DNA of 64,000 nucleotides from Lewinellaceae bacterium (GTDB lineage: Bacteria; Bacteroidota; Bacteroidia; Chitinophagales; Saprospiraceae), in NCBI GenBank assembly GCA_020636155.1, contig JACJYM010000002.1:1-64000 (forward strand), given 5' to 3'. The number at the start of each line of letters is the position of its first letter. Position 1 is the first letter of the stretch. Of the stretch, positions 1 to 9,726 are shown one piece after another. A program made the translations under genes and the position numbers. The notes beneath the pieces are model-generated. The model was not told where the DNA came from. It did no database searches and was given only the letters and a program-made list of their open reading frames with translations.

Positions 1-1760
1 TCTGCGACGGCGAGACTACAACCTTGACTGCGTCAGGCGGTACAAGTTACGAATGGAATACAGGAGCAACTACAGCAAGTATCAACGTAAGTCCAAGTAC
101 ATCAACGACCTACAGCGTGACGGTAACGAATGCGGATGGCTGTGAAGCCAGCACAAGTGCGACGGTTATCGTGAATCCTAACCCAATAGCGGTAATAAGT
201 GGTAGTGCTTATCATTGTCTGGGTTCGATTACAAGCTTGACCGCTACAGGTGGAGGAACTTATTTATGGAGCACTGGTGAAACTACGCAAACGATTGAAA
301 TACAACCAATTATTAATACGATTTATAGTTTGACAGTAACTTCCGATGCGGGATGTACAAGTTCCACCAGTTATGAAGTTACTGTTAAAAATAATCCAAC
401 GGGAGATATTTTTGGTGACCAATTAATTTGTAAAGGTGATGTAGCGATATTGGTGGCGACTGGTAATTCGACCAATGTTTGTCCTCAAGTTTGTACATTT
501 AATAGTCCTGAAACACTTGCCTATTATGATATGGAATATTGCTTTTCCAATAAATTTGATGGCACAAATTATCAATATGATGAATTGATAGCTGAAGTGA
601 ATAATGGCGCTTGTTTTGAAGTGACAGCATCTACCATGTTCCGAAATTTAGGGGCTCACTCCTGCACACCGCACAACGATAATAAAGGGCTTTGCATTGG
701 TACTCAGGACTATTGTAATCCTACAAAAGTGAATTATGACGAAGCTTTGAAATTTGAACTGAATATCGGAGCAGGAGAAAATGCTAAGATTACTGGATTA
801 GAATTTTATGAACAATCACCGTTGTGGTTTGATTGGATAGGTGGTGCCAATGGTGATAACAATTATGTGGAAAAATATATTTTGAGAGTCAGCAAAAATG
901 GCGAAATAATATATTACAATCCAGATAACGAGTCACATAGAACATGGACAAAAGTATTCTTTGATTTTAGTGATGATCCTAACTTTACAATCAATGGTGG
1001 TGGAACATATTTGTTTGAAATCGTACCATATTGTAGGGTTGATATCGGAGGGTTAGAAAGTGTTTGGGACATCGATGACGTGAAAATATTTGGAAATTGT
1101 TGCACAGAAGCCAATTCTGAAATATCAAATTATTCTTGGAGTAACGGTGAATCTGGAACATCTATACAAGTATCACCCACGGAATCAACCGATTACATGG
1201 TGACAATTACAGATTGTTGTGGTTGTGAAACAGTTGAAACATTTAGTGTTGATGTACAATGTTTGATGGTAGATTTGGGAGATAATATTGTAATAAACGA
1301 AGGTGAATCAACGACTTTGGTACCAAGCATTACGGGTCAGGAAAATTGTACGCAGAATTACGAGTATTCATGGTCTACAGGATCTCATTCCAATACAATT
1401 AATGTATCACCTTCCTCAACCACTACATATTATGTGACTGTGACGGGCTGCAACGATTGTGAAGCAGTCGGTAGTGTTACAGTAACTGTGTTGCCTGGTG
1501 GTGGAATGCTCTTGTTCCCTAACCCGACGATGGCGAATTTTGAAATTAAAATTCCATCCATTCACAATACGTCAAGGACAGTTCCGATTGTAAATCTCTT
1601 TGATGTCGATGGAAAATTAGTGACGGAATTACCATACACTTTCAGTGCAAATGATGTCTTATTCGTGAGATTGGAAGAAAGTGTCAATGCCGGAGTTTAC
1701 AGTGTGCAACTTGTCGTTGATAATGTTGTTTATCGAAAACAGTTGATAAGAATTAAATAG
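1..1760 (+). CDS. T9SS-sorted surface protein with Ig-like repeats, 5' end outside the window
   Basis: The reading frame is already open at base 3, so this is the C-terminal part of a larger exported protein. At least four copies of a repeat of the form Y-x-W-(N/S)-T-G ... V-S-P-(S/T)-x-(S/T)-T-x-Y-x-V-T-V-T-x-x-x-G-C are visible, two before and two after a roughly 200-residue cysteine-rich insert at about 495-1110. These are typical of gliding or adhesin proteins of Bacteroidetes. The last 80 residues (LLFPNPTMANFEI ... GVYSVQLVV ... QLIRI) form a type A sorting domain, which directs export through the type IX secretion system and surface attachment. The specific ligand is unknown. A strong hairpin follows directly. 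Confidence 0.85.
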   Translation, partial: CDGETTTLTASGGTSYEWNTGATTASINVSPSTSTTYSVTVTNADGCEASTSATVIVNPNPIAVISGSAYHCLGSITSLTATGGGTYLWSTGETTQTIEIQPIINTIYSLTVTSDAGCTSSTSYEVTVKNNPTGDIFGDQLICKGDVAILVATGNSTNVCPQVCTFNSPETLAYYDMEYCFSNKFDGTNYQYDELIAEVNNGACFEVTASTMFRNLGAHSCTPHNDNKGLCIGTQDYCNPTKVNYDEALKFELNIGAGENAKITGLEFYEQSPLWFDWIGGANGDNNYVEKYILRVSKNGEIIYYNPDNESHRTWTKVFFDFSDDPNFTINGGGTYLFEIVPYCRVDIGGLESVWDIDDVKIFGNCCTEANSEISNYSWSNGESGTSIQVSPTESTDYMVTITDCCGCETVETFSVDVQCLMVDLGDNIVINEGESTTLVPSITGQENCTQNYEYSWSTGSHSNTINVSPSSTTTYYVTVTGCNDCEAVGSVTVTVLPGGGMLLFPNPTMANFEIKIPSIHNTSRTVPIVNLFDVDGKLVTELPYTFSANDVLFVRLEESVNAGVYSVQLVVDNVVYRKQLIRIK

Positions 1761-1770
1761 AAAAACAAAA

Positions 1771-1813
1771 TTGCAATTAGGAGAAAGAGTTTAATCTTTT
1801 CTCCTAATTGCAA
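1771..1813. terminator. Bidirectional terminator hairpin overlapping a coding end
   Basis: A perfect 16-bp stem (1771-1786 with 1798-1813) closes an 11-nt loop between the convergent ends of the adhesin gene and the GNAT gene. The stop codon of the GNAT gene lies in the loop (1791-1793), and one arm encodes its last residues. The T-runs flanking the stem are short, so termination strength is inferred. Confidence 0.75.
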
Positions 1814-2294
1814 ATATTAGTTCATCCGTATATTGACCGTTTTTATAAATTGTATTGGTTAGTGTGGCCTCTAATTCAAATCCATTTTTTTCCAAAACCT
1901 TTTGAGAAGCAATATTGTATCCAAATTGTCTGGCAAAGATTCTATTGATGTCAAATTCCCTAAAACCATATTTTACAATCAATTTTATAGCTGATGTTGC
2001 GATTCCTAATCCCCAATATTTTTGAGCAATCCAATACCCTAATTCTGCATTTTTACAAAAAATGTCACTTTGCGGATGTACGCCAATAGCCCCCGCCAAT
2101 TGATTGTTGTAGAATATACTAAATACTCTTGTGGGAACGAAATTGTTTTGCATTTCAATGAAATTCTTGGCATTTTCTAATGTGTAAGGATGAGGAAATT
2201 GATTGGTCAAATTGGCCGCAATTTTGGGATCATTGGCAAGACTAGCGAGCTCCTCTGCCATTGAAAATTCAAGTTTTTTTAGTATGATTTCCAT
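1791..2294 (-). CDS. GNAT-family N-acetyltransferase (RimJ/RimL-like)
   Basis: The 167-residue protein has the fold pattern of RimJ/RimL-type acetyltransferases, which transfer acetyl from acetyl-CoA to an amino group of a protein or small molecule. Visible landmarks are GYWIAQKYWGLGIATSAIKL, which holds the acetyl-CoA pyrophosphate-binding loop, and the later NIASQKVLEKNGFELEATL segment typical of this subfamily. The length is normal for a single-domain member. The substrate cannot be read from sequence. The start ATG is 21 bp beyond the feoB end, so it might be read through from feoAB, but its product has no obvious link to iron transport. Confidence 0.85.
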   Translation of the reverse strand: MEIILKKLEFSMAEELASLANDPKIAANLTNQFPHPYTLENAKNFIEMQNNFVPTRVFSIFYNNQLAGAIGVHPQSDIFCKNAELGYWIAQKYWGLGIATSAIKLIVKYGFREFDINRIFARQFGYNIASQKVLEKNGFELEATLTNTIYKNGQYTDELIFAIRRKD

Positions 2295-2314
2295 GGGTGT
2301 TAGTTTTGATCAAA

Positions 2315-4420
2315 TTAGCTAAATATCTGATAAATGGCTAAGCTACTTAGATAAGCAAGTAAGCTCATAAATGTAAATTGAATAATGGGCCATTTCCAAG
2401 AAAAAGTTTCTCTTTTTACGACGGCGAGAGTACTCATACATTGCATAGCAAATACATAAAAGATAAGTAAACTCATGGAGGTCGCTCTGTCATACATCGG
2501 TCTATTAGTGCCGGGTTTCAGTTGTTGAGCCATAATTTGCCTAACATTAAGTTCATCATTATCAGATCCGATACTATAAATTGTCGCCATGGTACCGACA
2601 AAAACCTCTCTTGCCGCAAATGAGGTTATCAAGGCTATACCTATCTTCCAATCAAATCCCAAAGGTCTTATCGCCGGTTCTATCCATTTGCCTAGATGAC
2701 CCGCATACGAAGATTCTATTTTGGCGGATGCTATAAGATTGTTCGTCGATTTGGCGTCTAATTGTTGTTCAAGAGCAACTGTTTTTGCTTCTTGTTCGGC
2801 AGTTGCCATTTCATTGCCAGGCCCATAACTTGATAAAAACCAAAGTATGATTGAAATGAAAAATATTATTTTACCTGCTTCTACTATGAATGACTGAACT
2901 TTTTCTTTGACGACAAGTAGGATGTTTTTGAAAATAGGTTTTTTGTAATTGGGAAGTTCAATCATTAAAAACGAGTCACCTCCCGACTTGATGACGTATT
3001 TTAATATTAATGCAACAGACAAAGCAGCAATTATTCCGATTAAATACAATACCATGAAAGCCAATCCTTGCTTGTTGAATCCATAAACGGTGCCTGCCGG
3101 GACGACAAATCCAATTAAGACGATATATACCGGAAGGCGGGCGGAGCAGCTTATGAGTGGAGTTACCAATATCGTAATTAATCGCTCTTTCCAATTCGTA
3201 ATAGTTCTGGTGGACATGATTGCGGGAATGGCACAAGCCCCACTAGAAACCAACGCCACAATACTTCTCCCGTTCAAACCAAATTTTCTTAATAATCCAT
3301 CAAACATGTAAACGGCTCGACTCATATATCCAATTTCTTCGAGGGTCGAAATGATTAAAAATAAGAGTGCAATCTGTGGTACGAATACAGCAATTCCACC
3401 TAATCCCGGTATGATTCCCTCCACGATGAGATCTGTAAACCATGATTTTGGCATTTGGTCACTTACCAATGTACTTAATGAATTGAATAGGCTTTCTATC
3501 CATTCCATGGGTAAAGTTGCCCAACTGTAGAGTATTTGGAATATCCCAAACATCAATGCAAAAAACAATATAGGACCAAATATTCTATTGGTTACGATGT
3601 TGTCAATTTTTTCAGTGAAGCTTTCATCACCGATTTTTAAGTTTTTAGAAGTTTTTGATGCCAATGGCGAAATTGCATCGTAGCGGAGCATAGTTTCTGA
3701 AACTTGTTCCTTGATATTTTCAAATTGACGGCTTTTTGCTATGTCCTCAATTTTTGGATTCATCCCAGGAGTTACAAACTCCAACCAAGCATAATGATGC
3801 AATATCAATTTATTAAAATACTGATTAGAAACATTTGTGACTTTCGATACCTGACCTAATACTTTTGTATCCAATTTGTCAAAAATGAAATTCAATTGAG
3901 AATTTTGATCACGATCGAAATTCGCCATTTCCTCCTTTAGAGTATTTAAGTTTAAATGGGTCTTTGTAGAAAACGGAAGAATGGTTCCGGGAAAAATTTT
4001 CTTTAAACTCAAAAAATCACTTGATTTAAAATCGGGAGTTAAATCAACCATATTGAGAAGTAAAATCATATCAAATCCAAGGTCGTTGATCTGACTTGCC
4101 AATAACAAGTGTCGCTCTAGATTATGTATGTCGGCAACATAAATTATGAGATCCGGATACTGCGGGTGACTGGGATTTGTCAAAATATTAACAACGATGC
4201 GTTCGTCGCTACTATTAGGAAACATACTGTAGGTGCCAGGAAAATCCGTAATCTCAAATTTTCGGCCATTTATATCAATGACCCCGGATTTCTTCTCAAC
4301 CGTGACTCCTGGAAAATTAGAAACATGCTGTCTCATGCCAGTGAGCAAGTTGAAAAGGCTTGATTTACCTGAATTTGGATTCCCTATGAGAGCCACATTT
4401 ATTTTATTGCTTTCTTTCAT
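2315..4420 (-). CDS. feoB: Ferrous iron transport protein B
   Basis: The 701-residue inner-membrane GTPase permease imports Fe2+. The N-terminal G domain shows G1 GNPNSGKS (residues 13-20), G3 DFPG (59-62) and G4 NMVD (123-126). The membrane part has the two Gate-like regions with conserved cysteines (SSGACAIPAIMSTRTI and PLISCSARLPVYIVL), followed by further membrane segments up to the C-terminus. The length matches the FeoB family. The feoA gene lies 67 bp upstream on the same strand, so the two probably form one transcript. No feoC-like gene is seen. Confidence 0.96.
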   Translation of the reverse strand: MKESNKINVALIGNPNSGKSSLFNLLTGMRQHVSNFPGVTVEKKSGVIDINGRKFEITDFPGTYSMFPNSSDERIVVNILTNPSHPQYPDLIIYVADIHNLERHLLLASQINDLGFDMILLLNMVDLTPDFKSSDFLSLKKIFPGTILPFSTKTHLNLNTLKEEMANFDRDQNSQLNFIFDKLDTKVLGQVSKVTNVSNQYFNKLILHHYAWLEFVTPGMNPKIEDIAKSRQFENIKEQVSETMLRYDAISPLASKTSKNLKIGDESFTEKIDNIVTNRIFGPILFFALMFGIFQILYSWATLPMEWIESLFNSLSTLVSDQMPKSWFTDLIVEGIIPGLGGIAVFVPQIALLFLIISTLEEIGYMSRAVYMFDGLLRKFGLNGRSIVALVSSGACAIPAIMSTRTITNWKERLITILVTPLISCSARLPVYIVLIGFVVPAGTVYGFNKQGLAFMVLYLIGIIAALSVALILKYVIKSGGDSFLMIELPNYKKPIFKNILLVVKEKVQSFIVEAGKIIFFISIILWFLSSYGPGNEMATAEQEAKTVALEQQLDAKSTNNLIASAKIESSYAGHLGKWIEPAIRPLGFDWKIGIALITSFAAREVFVGTMATIYSIGSDNDELNVRQIMAQQLKPGTNRPMYDRATSMSLLIFYVFAMQCMSTLAVVKRETFSWKWPIIQFTFMSLLAYLSSLAIYQIFS

Positions 4421-4487
4421 CTACATTTTATTAAAGCAATAAGTAATTTTGAGGTGTAGGTATTTTTTCTTTTGGGTCGGCTTCATT

Positions 4488-4718
4488 CTAATCAATAATT
4501 ATTGTAATGGCTTCATCTGCTCTTACCGCTATGAAATGATCATTGATTTTAAGAAGATATGCATCTCCCAAAGGTGATTTTCGTATCATTTTTACGGTTG
4601 ATTTTGGAAGTAGACCTAAAGTCATGAGTTTACAAGCACAAGTTCCTACTTCCACATGTTTAATTTTTGAAGATTCTCCTCTTGCGAGATCCAAAACGTT
4701 CCTTTTCTTGGCTTGCAA
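4488..4718 (-). CDS. feoA: FeoA-domain protein
   Basis: This 76-residue protein is a small SH3-like FeoA domain: a central MTLGLLPKSTVKMIRKSPLGDAYLL segment and the terminal FIAVRADEAITI strand match the family. FeoA is a cytosolic partner needed for FeoB-dependent Fe2+ uptake. It precedes feoB on the same strand. The N-terminal stretch contains two cysteines (CAC), which are not diagnostic. A longer reading frame on the opposite strand (4543-4932) is an antisense shadow. Confidence 0.9.
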   Translation of the reverse strand: MQAKKRNVLDLARGESSKIKHVEVGTCACKLMTLGLLPKSTVKMIRKSPLGDAYLLKINDHFIAVRADEAITIIID

Positions 4719-4751
4719 TTATGACTCTTTATTTAGACTAATTATAGATAA

Positions 4752-4759
4752 CAAAGGTA
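4752..4759 (-). promoter_or_regulatory. feoA: Candidate -7 element of the feoAB promoter
   Basis: On the minus strand the sequence reads TACCTTTG, matching the Bacteroidetes -7 consensus TAnnTTTG, 33 nt upstream of the feoA ATG. No clear TTTG -33 element is found at the expected distance, and no Fur-like palindrome was recognised. Confidence 0.4.
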
Positions 4760-4909
4760 TTAAATTATTGTTATTTGCACTTGTTTCTTCCAAAGATTCC
4801 GACAAATTGCATCAATTTTTGTCTTGGAATTATCAAATTTTACACTTTTTTGAATCCACAATTTATCAAGTTAATTTTAAGCCTGAAAATTACTACATTC
4901 GTTTTTTAG

Positions 4910-5839
4910 ATGATAAATTTTCGATACATTAAAACATATTTTTTTCTCCTTTATACGGTTTTTTTACTTTCATGTTATACCGCTAATAACAATGAATTTA
5001 AAGATTCATTGACAGCGATTGAGTTTGGCAGATATCTTTTTTTCGACACGGATTTGTCACTACATCAAAATATGTCTTGTGCGATATGTCATAATCCGGA
5101 GCTGGCCTTTACAGATGGATATAGATTGTCGGTCAATGCTTATGCAGAAGCACTTGCATTTAATACCCCATCAATATTGAACATCGAGAATAATCAATAC
5201 TTTTCTGCTGATGACAGCACAGTGGTGACTTTAGTTCAGCAGATGGAAAGGCCATTTTTTTCAGATCATCCTGTGGAGATGGGTATTCAAATAGATTCAA
5301 CCGTGGTACTCAATCGGATATGGAATAAATATCAAAATCGCATTAAAAATTTGGTCTATAGTAGGGGAGAACTTAGTACTAATGGACTCATGGACTTTAT
5401 TTCTCAGTACGAGCGGACATTGATTTCTAGGAATTCAAAATATGATATGCATATAAATTCCAATTCTGTACTTTCTCCTCAAGAATTGGTCGGTAGAGAT
5501 ATTTTTTTTAACAAATATAATTGTGTCGCTTGTCATGGAGGATTGGATTTTGACAAACCCGTTGCGGGCTTTAGCTATTATGAAGTGGAAAATGAAGAAA
5601 GAAAAATCAAAGTTTTAGGATTGCGAAATGTCAACATGACCTCGCCATATTGGCATGATGGGTCGACGGAATTTGTTGATGTGGCGATTAAATGGCATTC
5701 GAAGATATTGGGTGTTGAAAAATTGGTTTCCGATGACGAAGACGTTGATTTAATTATTGACTTCCTTTATAGTCTCACGGATACTTCGTATTTGGATAAT
5801 TCACATTTTTTATCGCCATTTACATTAAAAAATGATTGA
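4910..5839 (+). CDS. Lipoprotein di-heme cytochrome c peroxidase (MauG/CcpA family)
   Basis: This 309-residue protein starts with a lipoprotein signal (lipobox LLSC, Cys22), so it is probably anchored in the periplasm or outer membrane. Two heme c attachment motifs are present, CAICH (57-61) and CVACH (205-209), with the conserved segment LRNVNMTSPYWHDGS, in which the second domain supplies a distal ligand. The family reduces H2O2 or carries out other di-heme oxidations using c-type cytochrome electrons. At about 310 residues it is close to the typical length. It begins a run of plus-strand genes with two unknown exported proteins, which may be functional partners. Confidence 0.88.
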   Translation: MINFRYIKTYFFLLYTVFLLSCYTANNNEFKDSLTAIEFGRYLFFDTDLSLHQNMSCAICHNPELAFTDGYRLSVNAYAEALAFNTPSILNIENNQYFSADDSTVVTLVQQMERPFFSDHPVEMGIQIDSTVVLNRIWNKYQNRIKNLVYSRGELSTNGLMDFISQYERTLISRNSKYDMHINSNSVLSPQELVGRDIFFNKYNCVACHGGLDFDKPVAGFSYYEVENEERKIKVLGLRNVNMTSPYWHDGSTEFVDVAIKWHSKILGVEKLVSDDEDVDLIIDFLYSLTDTSYLDNSHFLSPFTLKND

Positions 5840-5898
5840 TAGTGTTTTTTAAAAGATTGTAATTTATCGCTATTTTTACCAAAATAAATTATTGAATT

Positions 5899-7563
5899 TT
5901 GAAATATATTTTCTTAGGACTCTCGCTGATATTAACAGTTAGCTCCTGCTCGACGGACAGCAAGGATCTGTTGGAGATTCGATATGCAAATATTAAAACA
6001 GCACTCGAATCAGACATTCCGATAATTACCCTTTCTGATTCCGAAGAGATGTCTGCAACTAATCAAAAAAATGTTTTTAAAGATGAAAAATTGAAGGCCA
6101 TGTGCTTCGATCCGGCAACTGGAAAGCCTATGTTGAATGAGGTGTTAACCATATCAAAAGTGCGGCCGGCCGATATTACCCCTAAAATCGAAGTATGTAA
6201 AAATTCCGAATGCTTAAGATTAGAAGTGTACAATTTTGCACTTAACGGAACAGGTATTTTCTTTGTTAAAAAAGAGGATAATAAACTTCTGGATTATCAA
6301 TTTTATCCTACAATGCAAGGCGATATTAATGAAGAACTTGCCAATTTAGCGACCTACATCGCAGTTCATGATTCCACCGTTATCGCACAATTTGAAGGCG
6401 AACCTGCGGCTGAATCGGTCAGAATGTCCGCGACTAAAACAGCACTGAATCGAACAAAGTGTCAAAGGTCTCAGCATCTCTGCATTGCCCCTACATTCGT
6501 GAAGGGCGACAAAGCTCTCTGGGTCATCGTTGACCTGACGGAACTGAGAGTGGCTGGCACAAAGTGGACTTCTGTCGGAACTACGGGTATGGCTATTACT
6601 GAACGTGCGGCTCAAAATGATTATGTCATGAGCTGTTTTTGCGATAAGGAAAATTCATTTAAAGATGATAATTGGTCATATAAGTATAATCTCACCAGGT
6701 CCGATGGACTGAAAATCTATGACATTGCATATAAGGGTAAACCTACAATTAAAAGTGTGAAGCTCGTCGACTGGCATGTTTCATACAGTAAGACAGAGGG
6801 ATTTGGCTATAGTGATGCAATTGGATGTCCCGAGTTTAGCCAATCTGCGGTGGTGGCAGTTGAAGCACCATATTTTGAACCCATCGTTGAAAAAAATGAT
6901 ACGGTTGGCTTTGCAATGATTCAAAAGTACTTCAGCGATGGTTGGCCTACACCATGTAGTTATAATTATCAGCAGGAATTTCAGTTTTATACAGACGGCA
7001 GATTTAGGCCTATGATGGGATCCATAGGTCGGGGATGCGGCAATGATGGAACCTATCGACCTGTAACGCGGATTTCATTTTTTAGTGATGATGCCGAATT
7101 TCTTACTGCCAAAGATAATTCTGTAGATGTATGGCAAAAAGAGGGGTGGGTTCTGGAGGATGATACTTACCACTATATCGACAAAGATTATTTGGCACAA
7201 ATAAAATTGGGTGAGAACACTGGATATATGATGGAAGCCAATAAAGGCCAATTCGGTGCTACATCTCGAGGAGATAATGCCTATATTTATGTAACAGTTG
7301 ATCATGGAGACGGTGGTGAGGGCGAATCTGACCTGCCGACATTGGCACCGTGCTGTAATAATAATTATGAACAAGGCCCCGAAAAATTTATTAATGGGGA
7401 GTCACTGCTTAATAAATCTCTGGTATTGTGGTATGTGCCGCAGATGAAAAATGACGATACACCCGGGCAAAAATATTGTTGGGCAGAATCCGTATTGGAG
7501 AATGGAATTTATGTACCTAAGGTTTATCCTTGCTTTTCAGGACCTATGTTTGTTCCAATGTAG
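5899..7563 (+). CDS. Large lipoprotein of unknown function
   Basis: The 554-residue product begins at a TTG codon with MKYIFLGLSLILTVSSC, a lipoprotein signal ending in the lipobox Cys17, so it should be exported and lipid anchored. The mature part is rich in cysteine and aromatic residues (for example CNNNYEQGPEKF and MSCFCDKENSF) and has no motif I recognise. It sits 59 bp after the di-heme peroxidase gene and before another exported protein, so the three may be transcribed together. A cofactor-bearing or peroxidase-associated role would be speculation. Confidence 0.65.
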   Translation: MKYIFLGLSLILTVSSCSTDSKDLLEIRYANIKTALESDIPIITLSDSEEMSATNQKNVFKDEKLKAMCFDPATGKPMLNEVLTISKVRPADITPKIEVCKNSECLRLEVYNFALNGTGIFFVKKEDNKLLDYQFYPTMQGDINEELANLATYIAVHDSTVIAQFEGEPAAESVRMSATKTALNRTKCQRSQHLCIAPTFVKGDKALWVIVDLTELRVAGTKWTSVGTTGMAITERAAQNDYVMSCFCDKENSFKDDNWSYKYNLTRSDGLKIYDIAYKGKPTIKSVKLVDWHVSYSKTEGFGYSDAIGCPEFSQSAVVAVEAPYFEPIVEKNDTVGFAMIQKYFSDGWPTPCSYNYQQEFQFYTDGRFRPMMGSIGRGCGNDGTYRPVTRISFFSDDAEFLTAKDNSVDVWQKEGWVLEDDTYHYIDKDYLAQIKLGENTGYMMEANKGQFGATSRGDNAYIYVTVDHGDGGEGESDLPTLAPCCNNNYEQGPEKFINGESLLNKSLVLWYVPQMKNDDTPGQKYCWAESVLENGIYVPKVYPCFSGPMFVPM

Positions 7564-7671
7564 CGATATGTGATAGTATATTTCTCGGATAGTTTTGACT
7601 CTAAGGCAAGATAACTAATGGTAAAGAGGAAATTTTAGAAAAACAAACAATTTTAAACAGATGGAAAATAG

Positions 7672-8550
7672 ATGAAAGCGATATATATACTCATACTAAT
7701 GTCATTTTATTTAGGTCTTCAGTCTCAGGATTGTAGGAAATTTCCGGATTTTGCGCTGGCTCTGGGATTTGATGTGACTCGAAGTGCTTTTAGTAGTAGT
7801 GAGCATCGAGAAATGGGCTTGCTATTGGTGGAATTAGACCCGAAAAATCTGCGCCATTCAGCACGGTCTAAAACTTATAAGGATCCTACTTGGGATGATG
7901 CCGGTTATCTGGGCCCGATTACCATTGATAGATTTGGTAATGGTTACGTCTCAGCAAAACCAAATGTCAATATGCTCTACAACCCGATAATAAATCAAAA
8001 CACCATTTATAAAATCGATAATGCGAGTGGTAAAATGTCTTCCTGGTTAGTATTACCCTATTCAGATGAAAGTAATAACCAAAATCCTTATGGGATAGTA
8101 GGGATGTATTATGACTGCAATATGGATTACTTGATTGTGAGTACAGTATCAGGATCCACTCAATCGAGTGAAGTAGGCAAGATTTTCAGGGTGGATGTAC
8201 GAAATAAAACATACGAATTGATATGTGATGGGGTAGATGCCATGGGTGTGATAACGTTAAGAAGAGATAATAAAAACGTGTTAATCTATGGAAGTGCTCG
8301 TACCTCTGATGTTTATAGTGTTGAATTGGATTCGAAGTATCAAAAAGTGGGGAATCCGAAAAAAATATTGACCTTGGAAGGACTTGGTTCGAGAGGGGAT
8401 GACAGAGCTAGAAAAATCCGGGTAGATGGGGATAATCTCCTGATTGATGGCACGACTTTTTATTACAATTTGACAGCTCCGACCTTCATTCAGGAATCGA
8501 AATATACCTTTGACATAGCAAACAATTTTGCATTGTTAAATATTAGATAG
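7672..8550 (+). CDS. Exported protein of unknown function, beta-propeller-like
   Basis: The 292-residue protein has an N-terminal signal peptide (MKAIYILILMSFYLGLQSQ) without a lipobox. The mature sequence has spaced strand-turn elements such as ITIDRFGNGYVSAKP, NTIYKIDNASGKMSSWLVLP and GKIFRVDVRNKTYELI, reminiscent of beta-propeller proteins, but no family is recognised. It is 108 bp downstream of the unknown lipoprotein and 17 bp upstream of ung, so ung may be co-transcribed. Confidence 0.65.
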   Translation: MKAIYILILMSFYLGLQSQDCRKFPDFALALGFDVTRSAFSSSEHREMGLLLVELDPKNLRHSARSKTYKDPTWDDAGYLGPITIDRFGNGYVSAKPNVNMLYNPIINQNTIYKIDNASGKMSSWLVLPYSDESNNQNPYGIVGMYYDCNMDYLIVSTVSGSTQSSEVGKIFRVDVRNKTYELICDGVDAMGVITLRRDNKNVLIYGSARTSDVYSVELDSKYQKVGNPKKILTLEGLGSRGDDRARKIRVDGDNLLIDGTTFYYNLTAPTFIQESKYTFDIANNFALLNIR

Positions 8551-8567
8551 CTTAGAAAAGCCGCCTT

Positions 8568-9248
8568 ATGGCAGAAAAGAAAATAGAGATAGAACCATCT
8601 TGGTATGAACTGATGAAGGAGGAATTCCAAAAGGATTACTTCAAATCCCTTATAAGTTTTTTGCGAAAAGAAAAGCAATGCAACAAAGTAATATACCCGC
8701 CGGGAAACCAGATTTTCGAGGCTTTTAATAGAACTCCAGTTTCTGCGGTCAAAGTGGTGGTATTAGGTCAGGATCCATATCATAATCCCGGCGAAGCCAT
8801 GGGGCTGTGTTTTAGTGTAAACAAAGGCGTGAAAATTCCTCCTTCTTTGTTGAACATATACAAAGAGCTGAATAGAGACATAGGTATTGCCATTCCCGAT
8901 CACGGACTATTGGTTGATTGGGCTGATCAGGGAGTATTATTGCTCAATGCCATGCTTACGGTCGAAAAAAACAAAGCTGGCTCTCACAAAAATATTGGGT
9001 GGCAGGATTGGACAGATTCTGTCATCAGGAAGATTTCTGAAAATAGAGAGAATTTGGTTTTTATGCTTTGGGGCAATTTTGCCAAAAGTAAAAAACCACT
9101 CATCAACACCAAGAAACACTTGGTCTTAGAATCCGTACACCCTTCGCCATTGGCGGGCAATCGGTTTTTAGGCAACGGACATTTTTCAGCTGCCAATAAT
9201 TATTTGATTTCTAAGGGGATTTCCCCAATAGATTGGACTATAAAATAA
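8568..9248 (+). CDS. ung: Uracil-DNA glycosylase
   Basis: The 226-residue enzyme removes uracil from DNA at the start of base excision repair. The water-activating motif GQDPYH (67-72, catalytic Asp69) and the DNA-intercalating motif HPSPLAGNRF (191-200, His191) are intact, as is the LLLNAMLTV segment that lines the uracil pocket. The length is typical of family 1 enzymes. The ATG at 8568 fits the family N-terminus. The next gene begins 6 bp after the stop. Confidence 0.97.
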   Translation: MAEKKIEIEPSWYELMKEEFQKDYFKSLISFLRKEKQCNKVIYPPGNQIFEAFNRTPVSAVKVVVLGQDPYHNPGEAMGLCFSVNKGVKIPPSLLNIYKELNRDIGIAIPDHGLLVDWADQGVLLLNAMLTVEKNKAGSHKNIGWQDWTDSVIRKISENRENLVFMLWGNFAKSKKPLINTKKHLVLESVHPSPLAGNRFLGNGHFSAANNYLISKGISPIDWTIK

Positions 9249-9254
9249 AAGTAT

Positions 9255-9641
9255 ATGATTGATCGATTATTAATTACCATTGCTGGTATCCATGGTGCAT
9301 TGGGTATTGCATTGAGTGCCTTCGGAGCCCACATGCTCAAGAGTAAATTGGATGCTTACCATTTAGATATTTATAATACTGGAACCAAATATCACATGAT
9401 TACTTCGGTGGTATTACTTATTTTGGGATTAAGTATTAGACCTGCGATAAGTTATCAAAACATGACTTTAAAACGCAGTTTTTATATGCTATTGGCTGGT
9501 CAAGTGATGTTTAGTGGAAGCTTGTTTTTGTTGTGTATGCAATTAGGGTATAACAAAATTATCGGCCCCGTCACTCCCATCGGTGGCATCGTGATGATTT
9601 TAGCATGGTTGAATTTATTGTTTTTGAGAAAAAGGCTGTAA
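9255..9641 (+). CDS. DUF423 family inner-membrane protein
   Basis: This 128-residue protein has four hydrophobic segments and the family signature GIHGALGIALSAFGAHMLKS near the N-terminus, followed by YHMITSVVLLILGL and PVTPIGGIVMILAW. DUF423 (YgdD-like) proteins are small conserved membrane proteins of unknown role. It follows ung by 6 bp, so the two are likely translated from one mRNA. Confidence 0.85.
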   Translation: MIDRLLITIAGIHGALGIALSAFGAHMLKSKLDAYHLDIYNTGTKYHMITSVVLLILGLSIRPAISYQNMTLKRSFYMLLAGQVMFSGSLFLLCMQLGYNKIIGPVTPIGGIVMILAWLNLLFLRKRL

Positions 9642-9726
9642 AGTCTTCAAAAGCACAATGAAAACACCTTGACTATTCTTAGGATGTGAGAATTTATTAA
9701 GAGCCAAATAAGTAATTTGCATAAAA

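Noticed and set aside
4543..4932. 129-codon plus-strand frame over feoA
   Set aside because: It is antisense to the well-supported feoA gene and shows no motif; it is a shadow frame.
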